Origin: Alphaproteobacteria bacterium
GTDB taxonomy: Bacteria; Pseudomonadota; Alphaproteobacteria; Rhizobiales; CAJQND01
NCBI GenBank assembly: GCA_024227565.1
Contig: JAAEUE010000365.1
Span: 1 to 64,000, forward strand
Length of the DNA: 64,000 nt
Reading direction: 5' to 3'
The stretch's first letter is position 1; each line of letters begins with the position of its first letter. The translations under genes and the position numbers were made by a program. Under the pieces are notes generated by a model. That model saw only the letters and a program-made list of their open reading frames with translations. It was not told the origin of the DNA and made no database searches. Below are positions 8,393 through 16,469 of the stretch, in pieces.

Positions 8393-8763
8393 TGGTCGTC
8401 TCCAAATCCAGAACCGGCCTTGCGGTATTCTTCGCGAGGCGGGCTGAACACATCCAACACCCGCGCACCCTTGGCACCGGCCTTGAGGGTGTGGGGCACA
8501 CCGCCCGGGGTGCGCCAAAAGTCACCGGCCTTCACCGAAATGTCCTCACCGCCTTGCGTGCGAGTGCCGTCACCCTCCAGCATCACGCCCCATTGCTCTT
8601 CAGGGTGGCTGTGCAACGTGCCTTCGGCATGAGGTTCGAATGCCACCACAGACAGCATGGCTTGCTCACCGGCGAATATGCGGGTGGTCAGCCCCGGCGC
8701 CAGTTGGCGGAACAGGCCCTGGCCTTGATCGTCCAAGTTATAGAATTCATTTGCCTGGCTCAC
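8389..8763 (-). CDS. Single-domain cupin protein
   Basis: A 124-residue cupin starting at GTG 8763, chosen because GAGGAGG lies five bases before it; a GTG at 8781 would lack that site. Motif 1 is visible as His-Ser-His-Pro-Glu-Glu-Gln-Trp-Gly and motif 2 as Pro-Gly-Gly-Val-Pro-His, giving the usual metal-binding residues. Such small cupins are either isomerases/dioxygenase-like enzymes or metabolite binders, and the function here is not clear. Its stop overlaps the RraA-like start by four bases. It is the first gene of the catabolic run that continues to the Baeyer-Villiger enzyme. A 119-bp gap separates it from the upstream kinase gene and is the probable site of the operon promoter. Confidence 0.85.
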   Translation of the reverse strand: MSQANEFYNLDDQGQGLFRQLAPGLTTRIFAGEQAMLSVVAFEPHAEGTLHSHPEEQWGVMLEGDGTRTQGGEDISVKAGDFWRTPGGVPHTLKAGAKGARVLDVFSPPREEYRKAGSGFGDDQ

Positions 8764-8882
8764 ACTTGCCTCCTCACACACGGGCTATGACGGTAGGAGA
8801 TTTGTAGCCTGCAAATGTATCGAGTGCGAGCCCTTCGGCGCACAGATCTTATTGAATCCAGGGATATCTATAGCAGCTCTGC

Positions 8883-11615
8883 TTAGGCCGCCTCGAGTCG
8901 CTCTAGGGCGCTGTCCATATTGCGTTCATCGCTCATGGCTTTGATGACGCGTGCAATCTCAAACCCGATCTCGATGACGCGCCCGGTCACTTGGATCTTC
9001 TTCCACTCTGCACAGCGCTCTTCGAGCTCGCCGCAAAGTTCCGCCAGGTCCATGGCGGCCGTGTTGGAGCTCATGGACTTCAACGAATGGGCGATGGAGG
9101 CGACTTCGGCCCGGTTGTCCCGCTGGGCTGCGCGGTGCAACGTCTCCAGGGTGTCTGGGGCGTTGACTGAGAACAGTTCGAAAATCTTGACCAACATGTC
9201 CCGTGCGCCGTCACCGCCCAGTTCAGCAATGTCGGCCAGGACCTCGTGGTCAAGCGGGCTGTCAGGGTCGGCGGGGACGGACGGAGCGCGCGGCTTGCGT
9301 TCTTCAACGCTGATTTCTGCCGCCCCATTGCCACACCAGTTTTCAAAACAGGTGGTGAGCGCGGCCATGGTGAAGGGTTTGACCACGCAATCGTTCATGC
9401 CCGCGTTGCGCCAGGCATCCGTCCCGGCGGCAGCCACATGTGCCGTAAGCGCAACGATGTTGCTCGGCGGAATGTCGCTGTCGGCTTCATACTCGCGGAT
9501 CGCCTTGGTTGCTTCAAAGCCGTCCAGAACCGGCATGCTGCCATCCATGAGGATCAGGTCATAGCGGGTGCGCTTTGCAGCTTCCAAGGCTTCGGCGCCG
9601 TCCTCTACCAGCACGGGCGTTACGTCCAACCTGCGCAGGGCCTGAACGATGACCTCGCGGTTGACGGCACTGTCATCGGCAACCAGAATTTTCTTACCTT
9701 TGTAAGAGGGCAGCTCGTCTGACCGCGTAGAGGCGCGGCGCAGAAGATCCTTGCCCCGGGGCTGATCGGCGAGCAGGCCTTTCAGCAACTCGGCGCAGGC
9801 TGCAGACGAGACCGGCCTCATCAACAGGTCTTGCGCGCTGCCCTTCTCTATCATCCTGTCGGCATCAAAATCGCCAAGTTGGGAAACCACAACCGAAATT
9901 GTGGTGCGTCTGCTGAGCCCGGCCAGCGTGAGCGTTTCTGGTTCTGCCACCAGATAATCTGGCGGGTTTTCTGATAGCTCAAGAGTGTCCGGCCCCAGAA
10001 CCTCCACTTGAACGTTCTGAGATTGGAACGCAGCTGAAATCACGTCAATCGTAGCCTTGCCTGAAATCGCAATGACTGCTCGCTTGCGGGCATTTGCTGA
10101 CGTAGGCGCAGGCAGTTTGGCTTGTTCGATCACTCTTGGCGTCAAGACGAAACCAAACACCGAACCCTTGCCAGGCGTGCTGACCACACCAATGGATCCA
10201 CCCATAGCTTCCACCAGGCGCTTACAAATGGGCAGGCCCAGTCCGGTGCCACCATATTTACGTGTGGTCGACTGATCAGCCTGGGAGAAACTCTCAAACA
10301 CTTTGCCCAGCTTGTCTTCAGGGATGCCGATGCCACTGTCGTGCACGGCAAACTCAATTCCGGCGGCCGCACCGCCACGCACACGGCGTACCGTAATGAG
10401 CACCTGGCCGCTTTCAGTGAACTTCAAAGCATTGTTCACCAGGTTGCTCAGCACTTGGTTCAACCGCACCGGATCGCCTTCGATCACCGCTGGAACATCG
10501 GGACTGATCTGCCCGGCGAGATCGACGTTCCTGCTTGAGGCCCGCTCCCAGAACAGGCTCATGACATCGTCAACCAAAACAGCCGGCTCCACACGAACCT
10601 TTTCAACTTCCAGGCGGCCAGCCTCAATTTTTGAGAAATCAAGAATGTCATTGATGATCGACAACAGGCTGGTGCCTGATTTCATGATCACTTCGGCGTA
10701 GCGCTGATAGCGGGAGGTCAGATCGGCCGTGGCCAGAAGTTCCGCCATTACGAGCATGCCGTTCATTGGCGTGCGGATTTCGTGGCTCATCGTCGCCAGG
10801 AACTCCGACTTGGCACCGTTTGCAGCTTCAGCCTGTTCCTTGGCGACGCGCAATTGCTGTGTGCGCTGCTCCACGGTGAGTTCCAGGGTTTCGGCGTGTT
10901 TGGCCAGAAGCGCGTCGCGTTCGCGGATGTGGGACAGCATGTCGTTGAAACTGTCGACCAGCTGGCCGGTTTCATCATCGCTTTCGCGGTCCACCTTCTT
11001 GTCGAAGCTCTGTTCAGCGCGCACCTCGGTCATGGCCTTGGTGAGGTGGCGGATGGGGCGCAGTATGTTGGTCTGAATCCTCAGCGCCAGTCCCACGCTG
11101 ACTAATGCCGCAAAGAGCGCCACAAACATAACACTCCAAAGACTGGTCAGCAGGCGCTCCTTCAGGTCGGACGTGTCGGCCACCAACCGGATTTGACCGA
11201 TCGTGTTGCCGGATTTGATCACATCGGTTGAGACGCGCACCGGTATGCCCTTCAAAAGCTCCCAGATTGTGCGGCGCTGCTGATAGTCTGCGTAGCGGTT
11301 CAACACCACGTTTGAGCCAAGAGAGGCAAACCTGTTGCCCTCCTCGTCGAGCACCTCGACAAAACTGATTTGCGGCAGCCGTGCAATTGCGCGCAGCGAG
11401 AAGAGGGTTTCGGGCTTTTTGCCCGCCGCGAGGCTTTCGGAAATGGTGGAAGCGAAGATCTTGGCGGTGGCGTCCAGCTCGCGCTGTTTCACATCCGAAT
11501 AGCGTGCAACCTCCCGCCAGGTTGACGACAGGGTTACAAGCATGAGGGCACCCAGCACCGACATCAGAACGATGAGTGCGAGCTTAGCCCCTATGGACGC
11601 GCGAAACTTCTGCAT
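8883..11615 (-). CDS. Membrane hybrid histidine kinase (HAMP-HisKA-HATPase-REC-Hpt)
   Basis: A 910-residue BarA/ArcB-style sensor. Order: TM1 (about 11-30), extracytoplasmic region (31-155), TM2 (158-178), HAMP (180-232), coiled linker, HisKA with His278 in Ser-His-Glu-Ile-Arg-Thr-Pro, HATPase (N box near 391-395, G boxes 427-431 and 456-460), a receiver-like region without a clear Asp motif (about 510-615), an intact receiver with acceptor Asp691 and Lys746, and a C-terminal Hpt with His843. The input signal is unknown. No stand-alone response regulator lies nearby, so the Hpt probably passes phosphate to a distant partner. The 3' neighbour is the catabolic operon and the 5' neighbour is ugd. 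The ATG start precedes a typical positively charged N-terminus. Confidence 0.93.
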   Translation of the reverse strand: MQKFRASIGAKLALIVLMSVLGALMLVTLSSTWREVARYSDVKQRELDATAKIFASTISESLAAGKKPETLFSLRAIARLPQISFVEVLDEEGNRFASLGSNVVLNRYADYQQRRTIWELLKGIPVRVSTDVIKSGNTIGQIRLVADTSDLKERLLTSLWSVMFVALFAALVSVGLALRIQTNILRPIRHLTKAMTEVRAEQSFDKKVDRESDDETGQLVDSFNDMLSHIRERDALLAKHAETLELTVEQRTQQLRVAKEQAEAANGAKSEFLATMSHEIRTPMNGMLVMAELLATADLTSRYQRYAEVIMKSGTSLLSIINDILDFSKIEAGRLEVEKVRVEPAVLVDDVMSLFWERASSRNVDLAGQISPDVPAVIEGDPVRLNQVLSNLVNNALKFTESGQVLITVRRVRGGAAAGIEFAVHDSGIGIPEDKLGKVFESFSQADQSTTRKYGGTGLGLPICKRLVEAMGGSIGVVSTPGKGSVFGFVLTPRVIEQAKLPAPTSANARKRAVIAISGKATIDVISAAFQSQNVQVEVLGPDTLELSENPPDYLVAEPETLTLAGLSRRTTISVVVSQLGDFDADRMIEKGSAQDLLMRPVSSAACAELLKGLLADQPRGKDLLRRASTRSDELPSYKGKKILVADDSAVNREVIVQALRRLDVTPVLVEDGAEALEAAKRTRYDLILMDGSMPVLDGFEATKAIREYEADSDIPPSNIVALTAHVAAAGTDAWRNAGMNDCVVKPFTMAALTTCFENWCGNGAAEISVEERKPRAPSVPADPDSPLDHEVLADIAELGGDGARDMLVKIFELFSVNAPDTLETLHRAAQRDNRAEVASIAHSLKSMSSNTAAMDLAELCGELEERCAEWKKIQVTGRVIEIGFEIARVIKAMSDERNMDSALERLEAA

Positions 11616-11840
11616 GAACTATCAGCAAATCAGGTCATTTATCACGTTAAGTATTAGGGCAACGTGGTTAACAGAATGCTGCGATTGGCTGATTTGTGTT
11701 AATTTTGGTAGCTGAAAAATGGCGAAAATCCGCCAATTCGGCGAATTTCTCTCATATAATTTGATACAGCTGGAACCTATTTCGCTCAGTTGAGCGAAAT
11801 AGGTTCCAGAATTTCGTTGTGACTCGTAAAATGGTGCTGG
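11616..11840. other. Intergenic region between ugd and the hybrid kinase
   Basis: This 225-bp AT-rich gap must hold the promoter of the kinase and the 3' end of the ugd transcript. Apart from the long inverted repeat annotated separately, it contains a small GGCG/CGCC hairpin near 11731-11744. No small gene is evident. Confidence 0.5.
11770..11809. repeat. 19-bp perfect inverted repeat with a 2-nt centre
   Basis: The arms at 11770-11788 and 11791-11809 are exact reverse complements separated only by GT. The left arm reads CTGGAACCTATTTCGCTCA. It lies 31 bp after the ugd stop (minus strand). It could fold as a strong terminator-type hairpin, but no T-run follows on either strand, so a rho-dependent end, an RNA-stability element or a protein-binding palindrome is equally possible. 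Its TTTCGCT/AGCGAAA core recurs in the repeat on the other side of ugd. Confidence 0.8.
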
Positions 11841-13304
11841 CTAGAAATTACTCGCTTTCCTTTCGCTCTGGCGCCTTTCTCCCTGCCGGCGTTCCCCGCG
11901 CCATGGAGTCGTCCGGATTGAGCTGTTGCGGTGCATCTGCAAGATATCGGCAACCTCATTGGCCGTTGGCAACCAGTTCGGGTCCACCTCCGGGACAACA
12001 GGTTGACGGCCAAGTGAATGATACTCAAAAGGTAACTTCCGCATTTCGACCGGGTTGAAGATATTTCTGAGGTCAACAATCACCTTGCCGCGCATCAGCT
12101 TGGAAACGTTCAACATATCCAATTGGCGGAATTGATCCCACTCGGTCAAAATCACAACGCCATCGGCGTCGTTCAGGGCGAATTCGGGATTGGTGCACCA
12201 GGTCACATCCGGCAAGCGTTCGCGGGCCTCGCGGCCGGCAAGCGGATCGTGAGCCAGAACTTCGGCACCTTCGGCCTGCAGCTGAGGAATAATCGTAAGG
12301 GATGCCGCCTCGCGCAAGTCATCCGTGTTGGCCTTGAAACTGATCCCCAGAACCGCAACCCGCTTGCCCTCGACCGAACCGCCAAACGCATCGCGGATCT
12401 TGTCGACCATCTCATGCTTTCGGATTTCGTTAGAGGCGATCGTAGCCTCGACAACCTGCAGCTCTGCGCCATAGGCACGGCCGGCGGCTGCGAACGCGCG
12501 TGTGTCTTTGGGAAAGCATGAGCCACCAAACGCCGGTCCAGGCTGCAGGAAGTGCGGACCAATCCGCTGGTCGGTTCCCATGGCCCGGGTGACCAGAGTG
12601 ATATCGGCATCGGCCTTCTCACAAAGATTTGCCAGCTCATTGACGAAACCGATCCGTGTGGCCAGGTAGGCGTTTGCAGCATACTTGATCATTTCGGCCG
12701 TTTCGAAACCGGTGAACATAATCTTGTCAGCCTCCAACTTCAGCGGCGCGTAAAGTGCTCTGAGATATTTTGCGGCACGGGCATCTTCAACGCCCACCAC
12801 CACTCTGTCTGGTGCAAAGAAATCTTCAATCGCCGAGCCTTCGCGCAGAAACTCCGGATTGGACGCCATCGCAAAATCGGCATCCGGATTGGCCTTGGAG
12901 ATAATAGCCGCCAGCCTGCGGGCCGTGCCAACGGGCACTGTGGATTTGGTGACCACAACGGTAAAATCTTGAAGCGCGCCGGCGATTGTCTCTGCCGCGC
13001 CATCCACCCAAGACATATCGACCGCTCCTGTGCCAGGTTCAGATGGTGTGCCCACGGCGATGAACACCACATCGGCGGTGGAGACCGCGGACGCCATGTC
13101 AGTCGTGAAGCTCAAACGGCCTTCGTTGAGGTTCTTCGCCACCAGCTCTTTCAGACCTGGCTCGTAGATAGGTATGTCCAGGGCGTTGAGTCTTGTGATC
13201 TTGGATTGGTCAATGTCGACACAGGTCACTGGAAATCCGAAATCGGAAAAGCAAGTGCCTGAAACCAGGCCGACATAGCCTGTACCAATGATTGTTATAT
13301 TCAT
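11841..13304 (-). CDS. ugd: UDP-glucose 6-dehydrogenase
   Basis: Oxidises UDP-glucose to UDP-glucuronate with two NAD+ in the cytoplasm, supplying acidic sugar for surface polysaccharide. The NAD motif Gly-Thr-Gly-Tyr-Val-Gly is at 7-12 and the catalytic cysteine is Cys263 in Gly-Gly-Ser-Cys-Phe-Pro-Lys-Asp. Lys207 in Met-Ile-Lys-Tyr-Ala-Ala-Asn and the Ser-Thr-Val-Pro-Val-Gly-Thr motif (121-127) are also present. The usual enzyme ends near residue 440. Here about 50 further residues follow, finishing in an Arg/Glu-rich tail with repeated Gly-Glu-Arg-Arg-Gln units. It lies 83 bp downstream of the polyprenyl glycosylphosphotransferase gene, consistent with one exopolysaccharide locus. Confidence 0.95.
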   Translation of the reverse strand: MNITIIGTGYVGLVSGTCFSDFGFPVTCVDIDQSKITRLNALDIPIYEPGLKELVAKNLNEGRLSFTTDMASAVSTADVVFIAVGTPSEPGTGAVDMSWVDGAAETIAGALQDFTVVVTKSTVPVGTARRLAAIISKANPDADFAMASNPEFLREGSAIEDFFAPDRVVVGVEDARAAKYLRALYAPLKLEADKIMFTGFETAEMIKYAANAYLATRIGFVNELANLCEKADADITLVTRAMGTDQRIGPHFLQPGPAFGGSCFPKDTRAFAAAGRAYGAELQVVEATIASNEIRKHEMVDKIRDAFGGSVEGKRVAVLGISFKANTDDLREAASLTIIPQLQAEGAEVLAHDPLAGREARERLPDVTWCTNPEFALNDADGVVILTEWDQFRQLDMLNVSKLMRGKVIVDLRNIFNPVEMRKLPFEYHSLGRQPVVPEVDPNWLPTANEVADILQMHRNSSIRTTPWRGERRQGERRQSERKASNF

Positions 13305-13353
13305 TTGAAGCGACCCAATTATCTTTCAGAATTTCAAGCAAGCGCCATGCCAC

Positions 13354-13376
13354 TTTTCGCTGAATTAGCGCGAAAA
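13354..13376. repeat. Inverted repeat TTTTCGC/GCGAAAA upstream of ugd
   Basis: Seven-base arms at 13354-13360 and 13370-13376 flank a nine-base loop in the 83-bp gap between the glycosylphosphotransferase stop and the ugd start. It shares the TTTCGCT...AGCG core with the longer palindrome downstream of ugd. It could be an operator or an intercistronic hairpin. Confidence 0.5.
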
Positions 13377-13387
13377 ACCTTTGCGTT

Positions 13388-14905
13388 CTAAACTGCGTTT
13401 TTGTGGATGACCCCAAGGAACGGGGTCGCGGCGATGATCTTCACGTCCAGCCAGAGCGACCAGTTATCGATGTATTCAAGATCATGCTGAACCCGCCTTT
13501 GCATGAGCCCGGGTTGATCGGTTGGCCCGCGATGGCCATTGATCTGAGCCCAACCTGTGATGCCCGGTTTAACCTTGTGACGGCTGGAATATATGTCCAA
13601 CCGACCGGCATAATGATCGTCCAAGGAGAGTGGATGCGGCCGCGGACCGACCAAGGACATTTCGCCTTTCAACACGTTCAGCAACTGAGGCAGCTCATCG
13701 ACACTGGTCTTGCGGAGAAGAGCGCCAATGCGCGTTACACGGACATCCTGGCGGGTGGCCTGAACAGCGCTGTCGCCTTCTTCCATAACGGTCATGGTGC
13801 GCAGCTTGAAGATGCGGAACACCCGGCGGTTGAGACCATGGCGGCGTTGGGTGAAGAACACTGGGCCAGGTGAATCGAGCTTGATGGCAGCAGCGATGAG
13901 CAAAAGGAGTGGCGCCAAAGCCACCAGCCCAAGAGCCGCCAGGGTTACATCCAGAAATCTTTTGGACAAACGGCCCCAGCCGCTGATCGGCTTGGCTTGA
14001 ACTTCAAACAACGATACAGCCTGGCCTTGTTGGCGGTGGGCGGTCTCGTTCTTGAACGTGAAATATATTTGGACGGCACAGGGCAAGTTTTCAAGCCTGG
14101 CCAACAGGTCACGGATGTCATCGTTCGAGACCCTGTCGGTTGCGATGACAATTGTATCAAACGCGTTACCGAGGGCGCCCTCGATGAGGGCATCCAGATC
14201 ACCCTTGAAAGGCTGACCGGTTCCAGAGGCACGATCGCTAAAAGGACCGAACACGCCGTCCAACCTGATCAGTTCGCTCGACTGCGCCAGCGACTGACAG
14301 GCGCTTTGCGCTGCAGCCTTATCGCCAAACACCGCGACCGATTGATGAACCGCGCCGACCTCCATCAGTCGGCCGCATATCCAGCTGGCGGAGGCCCGCA
14401 GCACCGCCAAGCCCGTAAGCGAGCAGAGCATCCACGTTGCGAGCCAAATGCTTGTATGCTCATCGCCGATCCCTGCGGCATAGCTCCCCAGAATGGCCAG
14501 ACAAAAGGCCAAGCAGGCGAAAAGGAAAACTTGTGTAATGGAACCGGAGAAGGTCGCGAGGTGTTCAAACTGATAAAGACCTCTGTATTTGAACAGAAAC
14601 GCCAGAGCCATTGGCACCAAAAACAGCGGTGCGCCAGCTGGTTGCATTAGCGCTACAAGCGTGAGCGGCCCCTCCATAAAAAGGGCGGCAGCTACAATGC
14701 CGAATACACAGATCATGCAGGATTCAAAGGCGAAGAACAGATCGCTGACGATCTGGCCCGCATTGAGGCTGGCAAGCCGGCGCAGAAACGCCGACGTCCG
14801 GCTCGGTTTGGCCGTTTCGGACGAGAGCTGGACGAACGCATCCTGGGGTTCATACCAGCGCGTTCGAGGCGCCTTGTGCGCAGACGTTCCACCAAACGCC
14901 TCCAT
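13388..14905 (-). CDS. Polyprenyl-phosphate sugar-1-phosphate transferase (WcaJ/GumD-like)
   Basis: A 505-residue initiating transferase that loads a sugar phosphate onto undecaprenyl phosphate to start exopolysaccharide assembly. The N-terminal half has four or five membrane segments (about 45-175) and a nucleotide-binding-like region (about 185-290). The C-terminal catalytic module begins with Lys-Arg-Phe-Leu-Asp-Val and a membrane segment. It then shows Ser-Pro-Gly-Pro-Val-Phe-Phe-Thr-Gln, Phe-Lys-Leu-Arg-Thr-Met, Asp-Glu-Leu-Pro-Gln-Leu and Val-Gly-Pro-Arg-Pro, the hallmarks of bacterial sugar transferases. The ATG at 14905 has GAAGGGA upstream. It is divergent from the DegT-like gene across 137 bp and precedes ugd, which could supply the uronic-acid precursor. 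Confidence 0.94.
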   Translation of the reverse strand: MEAFGGTSAHKAPRTRWYEPQDAFVQLSSETAKPSRTSAFLRRLASLNAGQIVSDLFFAFESCMICVFGIVAAALFMEGPLTLVALMQPAGAPLFLVPMALAFLFKYRGLYQFEHLATFSGSITQVFLFACLAFCLAILGSYAAGIGDEHTSIWLATWMLCSLTGLAVLRASASWICGRLMEVGAVHQSVAVFGDKAAAQSACQSLAQSSELIRLDGVFGPFSDRASGTGQPFKGDLDALIEGALGNAFDTIVIATDRVSNDDIRDLLARLENLPCAVQIYFTFKNETAHRQQGQAVSLFEVQAKPISGWGRLSKRFLDVTLAALGLVALAPLLLLIAAAIKLDSPGPVFFTQRRHGLNRRVFRIFKLRTMTVMEEGDSAVQATRQDVRVTRIGALLRKTSVDELPQLLNVLKGEMSLVGPRPHPLSLDDHYAGRLDIYSSRHKVKPGITGWAQINGHRGPTDQPGLMQRRVQHDLEYIDNWSLWLDVKIIAATPFLGVIHKNAV

Positions 14906-15042
14906 AGGCCCACATCCCTTCTCAATTGCTCACGGTGTCACGTGCCGTCACGATGATTGTTTCAAAACAACGCGTTAAGGCATCTCTTGCCAGTACTGGA
15001 GCAATCACCGTGCCGTCTTGATTTGGGCACAATTCAACGTCG
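14906..15042. promoter_or_regulatory. Divergent promoter region, polysaccharide locus
   Basis: A 137-bp gap between the start of the glycosylphosphotransferase gene (minus) and the DegT-like gene (plus). It must hold promoters for both, but no operator or clear -35/-10 pair could be picked out by eye. Confidence 0.4.
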
Positions 15043-16446
15043 ATGCAGGTCTCCTTCCGGATGGCGCGCCACTTTTCCGCCTTAATGGCCCTAGGCTTGC
15101 AGCGTTTGCGCAAACAACTGCGCCGAACCACGACCGGCGTTCCAATTGGATACAAGTACACAACGATGCAAAGCCGCGGGCACACGGCAGAGGGGCAGTT
15201 TGGAGCGCGGCACAACGGGCAGGTTCCGGTTGGTGCCAGCCCGATCAACACCTGGCGCTACACGTCGAGCGCACCACACATTGGACCAGACGAGCAAACC
15301 GCGGCTCTGGAATGCCTCATGGCGGGCGAGCCGTCGAACGGGCGTTACGTTCAAGCCTTCGAACAGGCGTTTGCGCAGCTACATGGCGCAAAACACGCCA
15401 TTGCTGTGGCCAATGGTACAGCCAGCATACATCTGGCACTGCTGGCCGCAGAAATTGGTCAATCGCCTGACGACGAGGTGATACAGCCTTCTCTTAACTC
15501 AGTTGCTGCAGCAAACATGACCATCGCCGTTGGTGCACGTCCCGTTTTTGCCGACATTGTTTCGCTCACAGAACCAACACTTGACCTCGATGAAGCCTGC
15601 GCGCTGATCGGTCCCAATACCAGGGCCGTTGTGGCAATGCACTATGGCGGCTATCCGGCAAGAATTGCTGCCCTTGAATCGCTCTGCCGGGCACGCGGCG
15701 TGTTGTTGATCGAACAATGTTGTCATGGGCCCGGCTATGTGGGTCCAGAATTTGCCGACCGCGCCCTCGGGACAATGGGCAACATCGGCTGCTTTTCACT
15801 CGGCCCGGACGCCCTTGCAACCTGCGGAGGCGGCGGCGGGATGATTGTGACCGACGATGACGCGTTGGCTGCACGAATGCGCTCGCTGCTCTTGAAGAGC
15901 TCAACGACCCTGCACTGTAGCCGCAATCCAGGGCGCACCAGCACCGCAAACATTGCGGCCCACGGCTTCAACTTTCACATGGACGACCTGCGCGCGGCCA
16001 TTGGACTTGCTCAATTAAAGAATGTGCCGTCTTTCAACATCCGGCGTCAACGACGCGCACAAGCTTACGCAAATGTGGTGGAAACATTCTGCGACGGAGC
16101 CATTGAATATGTTTTCGGATGGGCGCCGATGGAGGGCACTGCCCATGTGGCCGCTATCCTGGTTGAGCCGTCAAGGCGGGATGGCTTGCGCGCCTTTCTA
16201 ACGGAAAAACGTGTTCAGACCAGTTTGCACTATCCCCCGCTCCATACGTTCGGTGCGTTTGCAGATTGCCGGGCCGGCGATCTCACACAATCCGGTACTT
16301 TTAGCGATGCGGTGATCGTGCTGCCAATCCATCCAGACCTGCCGGTGATGGCACCTGAGCACATTATCCGGCTATGTGAAGTGTATTTGGCCGAAAGAGA
16401 ACCCGCTCACAGCCACGCGGCAGAAGGGTGCTTGCGGGTGGCTTGA
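15043..16446 (+). CDS. DegT/DnrJ/EryC1/StrS family protein lacking the PLP lysine
   Basis: The fold is that of sugar aminotransferases: Ser-Asn-Gly-Arg-Tyr-Val near 98-103, Val-Ala-Asn-Gly-Thr-Ala-Ser near 122-128, Pro-Ser-Leu-Asn-Ser at 149-153, and a C-terminal Leu-His-Tyr-Pro motif. Two residues that define catalysis are gone. The Asp that pairs with the pyridine nitrogen (normally Glu-Asp-Ala-Ala) reads Glu-Gln225-Cys-Cys. The Schiff-base Lys (normally Phe-Ser-Phe-His-x-x-Lys) reads Phe-Ser-Leu-Gly-Pro-Asp-Ala257. The protein is otherwise intact, without stops or frameshifts, suggesting a binding or regulatory role, perhaps as a sensor of nucleotide sugars. The first ~65 residues are not part of the family; the start could be the ATG at 15043, 15061 or 15166, and no site has a strong ribosome-binding sequence. 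Confidence 0.85.
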   Translation: MQVSFRMARHFSALMALGLQRLRKQLRRTTTGVPIGYKYTTMQSRGHTAEGQFGARHNGQVPVGASPINTWRYTSSAPHIGPDEQTAALECLMAGEPSNGRYVQAFEQAFAQLHGAKHAIAVANGTASIHLALLAAEIGQSPDDEVIQPSLNSVAAANMTIAVGARPVFADIVSLTEPTLDLDEACALIGPNTRAVVAMHYGGYPARIAALESLCRARGVLLIEQCCHGPGYVGPEFADRALGTMGNIGCFSLGPDALATCGGGGGMIVTDDDALAARMRSLLLKSSTTLHCSRNPGRTSTANIAAHGFNFHMDDLRAAIGLAQLKNVPSFNIRRQRRAQAYANVVETFCDGAIEYVFGWAPMEGTAHVAAILVEPSRRDGLRAFLTEKRVQTSLHYPPLHTFGAFADCRAGDLTQSGTFSDAVIVLPIHPDLPVMAPEHIIRLCEVYLAEREPAHSHAAEGCLRVA

Positions 16447-16469
16447 ATTGAACCATCCCAGCTTGCGCC

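Noticed and set aside
8393..8518. 42-residue N-terminal extension of the RraA-like protein
   Set aside because: It reads out of frame through the cupin gene. ATG 8392 has a ribosome site and an ATGA overlap.
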